Below, one piece after another: positions 12,034 through 12,754 of a DNA stretch of 12,754 nt (positions are counted from its first letter, which is position 1; every line of letters begins with the position of its first letter). Where the stretch lies: positions 1 to 12,754 of the forward strand of contig DASWCG010000015.1 of assembly GCA_036390175.1 (NCBI GenBank), read 5' to 3'. Below the pieces are notes generated by a model. It saw nothing but the letters and a program-made list of their open reading frames with translations. It was not told where the DNA came from and searched no databases. This stretch comes from DASQHY01 sp036390175. GTDB lineage: Bacteria; Acidobacteriota; Terriglobia; Acidiferrales; UBA7541. The position numbers were made by a program, and so were the translations under genes.

Positions 12034-12754
12034 TTCGCACCCCAGGGCATCAGCAGCGATTTGAACCATTCTTTGGCTGCCGTCAGTTTGTATTGCTGGA
12101 TGGCGCCGGCCGGATCTACATGCTTGGGGCAAACGCGGGTGCATTCCCCCACAAAGGTGCAGCCCCAGATGCCCTCATGCTGCGAGAGAATCGAGAAACG
12201 CTCCTTTGCTCCTTGGTCGCGTGAGTCCAGGTTATAGCGTTGGGCCAGCGCAATGGCCGCCGGGCCGCTGAACAAAGGATCGAGTCCATACACCGGGCAC
12301 GCTGCGTAGCAGAGCATGCAGTTGATGCACATGCTGTACTGTTTGTAGCTGTCCAGTTGTTGAGGGGTTTGCAGATACTCGCCCTCGGACAAGGGTTTCT
12401 CCTCCATGCGGATGATCCAGGGCTTCACCTTTTGAAGCTTCTTCATGAAATCGGTCATTTCGATGACGAGATCGCGAACCACGGGGAAATAGCGCAGGGG
12501 CTCGACGCGCAGCGGAGCGGGCGCGTAGTCCGAAAGGAACGTGGCGCAGGTCAGCTTGGGCTCCCCGTTCACCATCATGCCGCAGCTCCCGCAGATGCCC
12601 ATGCGGCACGACCAGCGGAAGGTGAGCGACCCGTCGGTGTTGTCCTTGATGTAGTTCAGCGCATCGAGGACGACCCATTCTCGTCGGAGCGGAACCTGAA
12701 AGGTGTCGAAGCGCGGCGCGGCGTCGCGCTCCGGCGAATAGCGCGCCACTTCCA
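12030..12754 (-). CDS. frdB: Fumarate reductase iron-sulfur subunit, N-terminus beyond right edge
   Basis: About 240 residues are visible. The frame is open to the right edge, and the last full codons read E-V-A-R-Y-S-P-E, matching IEVVRYNPE near the start of E. coli FrdB. The true start is therefore a few codons outside and the GTG at 12749 is not the start. Counting that Val as 1, Cys48, 53, 56 and 68 (SCRMGICGSCG...LTC) hold the [2Fe-2S] cluster. CINCMLCYAACP (141-152) and CTFVGECTRVCPKHVDP (197-213) supply the [4Fe-4S] and [3Fe-4S] ligands. It passes electrons from quinol in the FrdCD anchor to the flavin subunit FrdA, which should lie just to the right. ATGA overlap with frdC shows tight coupling. 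SdhB is the alternative, but the FrdC and FrdD neighbours favour fumarate reductase. Confidence 0.95.
   Translation of the reverse strand, partial: EVARYSPERDAAPRFDTFQVPLRREWVVLDALNYIKDNTDGSLTFRWSCRMGICGSCGMMVNGEPKLTCATFLSDYAPAPLRVEPLRYFPVVRDLVIEMTDFMKKLQKVKPWIIRMEEKPLSEGEYLQTPQQLDSYKQYSMCINCMLCYAACPVYGLDPLFSGPAAIALAQRYNLDSRDQGAKERFSILSQHEGIWGCTFVGECTRVCPKHVDPAGAIQQYKLTAAKEWFKSLLMPWGAK

Overview
The window is GC-rich (about 65% in a hand-counted stretch of the fadN-like gene) and densely coding, with no rRNA, tRNA, CRISPR array or insertion sequence. The gene set points to a heterotrophic Gram-negative bacterium. My best guess is Acidobacteriota: a translationally coupled pair of exported amidohydrolase-fold proteins, a FadN-type multifunctional beta-oxidation protein, a GTP-dependent PEP carboxykinase and an E. 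coli-like frdBCD set are all compatible with that phylum. This is inference from content; no marker gene proves it.

Layout from left to right. (1) Positions 1-2717, minus strand: an exported amidohydrolase-like protein that has lost its metal ligands, overlapping by ATGA the start of an apparently intact exported amidohydrolase that runs off the left edge. (2) Positions 2718-3062: a 345-bp divergent intergenic region, AT-rich toward its right end, with a 17-nt inverted repeat, a perfect 10-bp palindrome and four GGAACG hexamers. (3) Positions 3063-4091, plus strand: a two-gene unit of an NTF2/SnoaL-like protein and an XPF/ERCC4-fold nuclease. (4) Positions 4168-4719, minus strand: a hicBA toxin-antitoxin pair with its own promoter, lower in GC than its surroundings. 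(5) Positions 4767-7217, minus strand: a FadN-type 3-hydroxyacyl-CoA dehydrogenase/enoyl-CoA hydratase, divergent from (6) a patatin-like phospholipase (7374-8240, plus). (7) Positions 8309-8569, minus: a small unknown gene with a probable leaderless start. (8) Positions 8801-10555, plus: pckG. Its 3' part contains an exact 16-bp parS centromere sequence. (9) Positions 10638-12754, minus: the fumarate reductase genes frdB (start beyond the right edge), frdC and frdD, followed by a TPR-like gene probably in the same transcript.

How the genes may work together: the patatin and FadN proteins fit release and beta-oxidation of acyl chains. PEP carboxykinase and quinol:fumarate reductase both act on C4 dicarboxylates (oxaloacetate/PEP and fumarate/succinate). 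The exported amidohydrolases fit degradation of imported or periplasmic amides or peptides. The toxin-antitoxin pair and the nuclease are accessory genes with no evident link to this metabolism. The most notable non-coding signal is the parS site, which suggests that this piece of chromosome lies in the origin-proximal domain.
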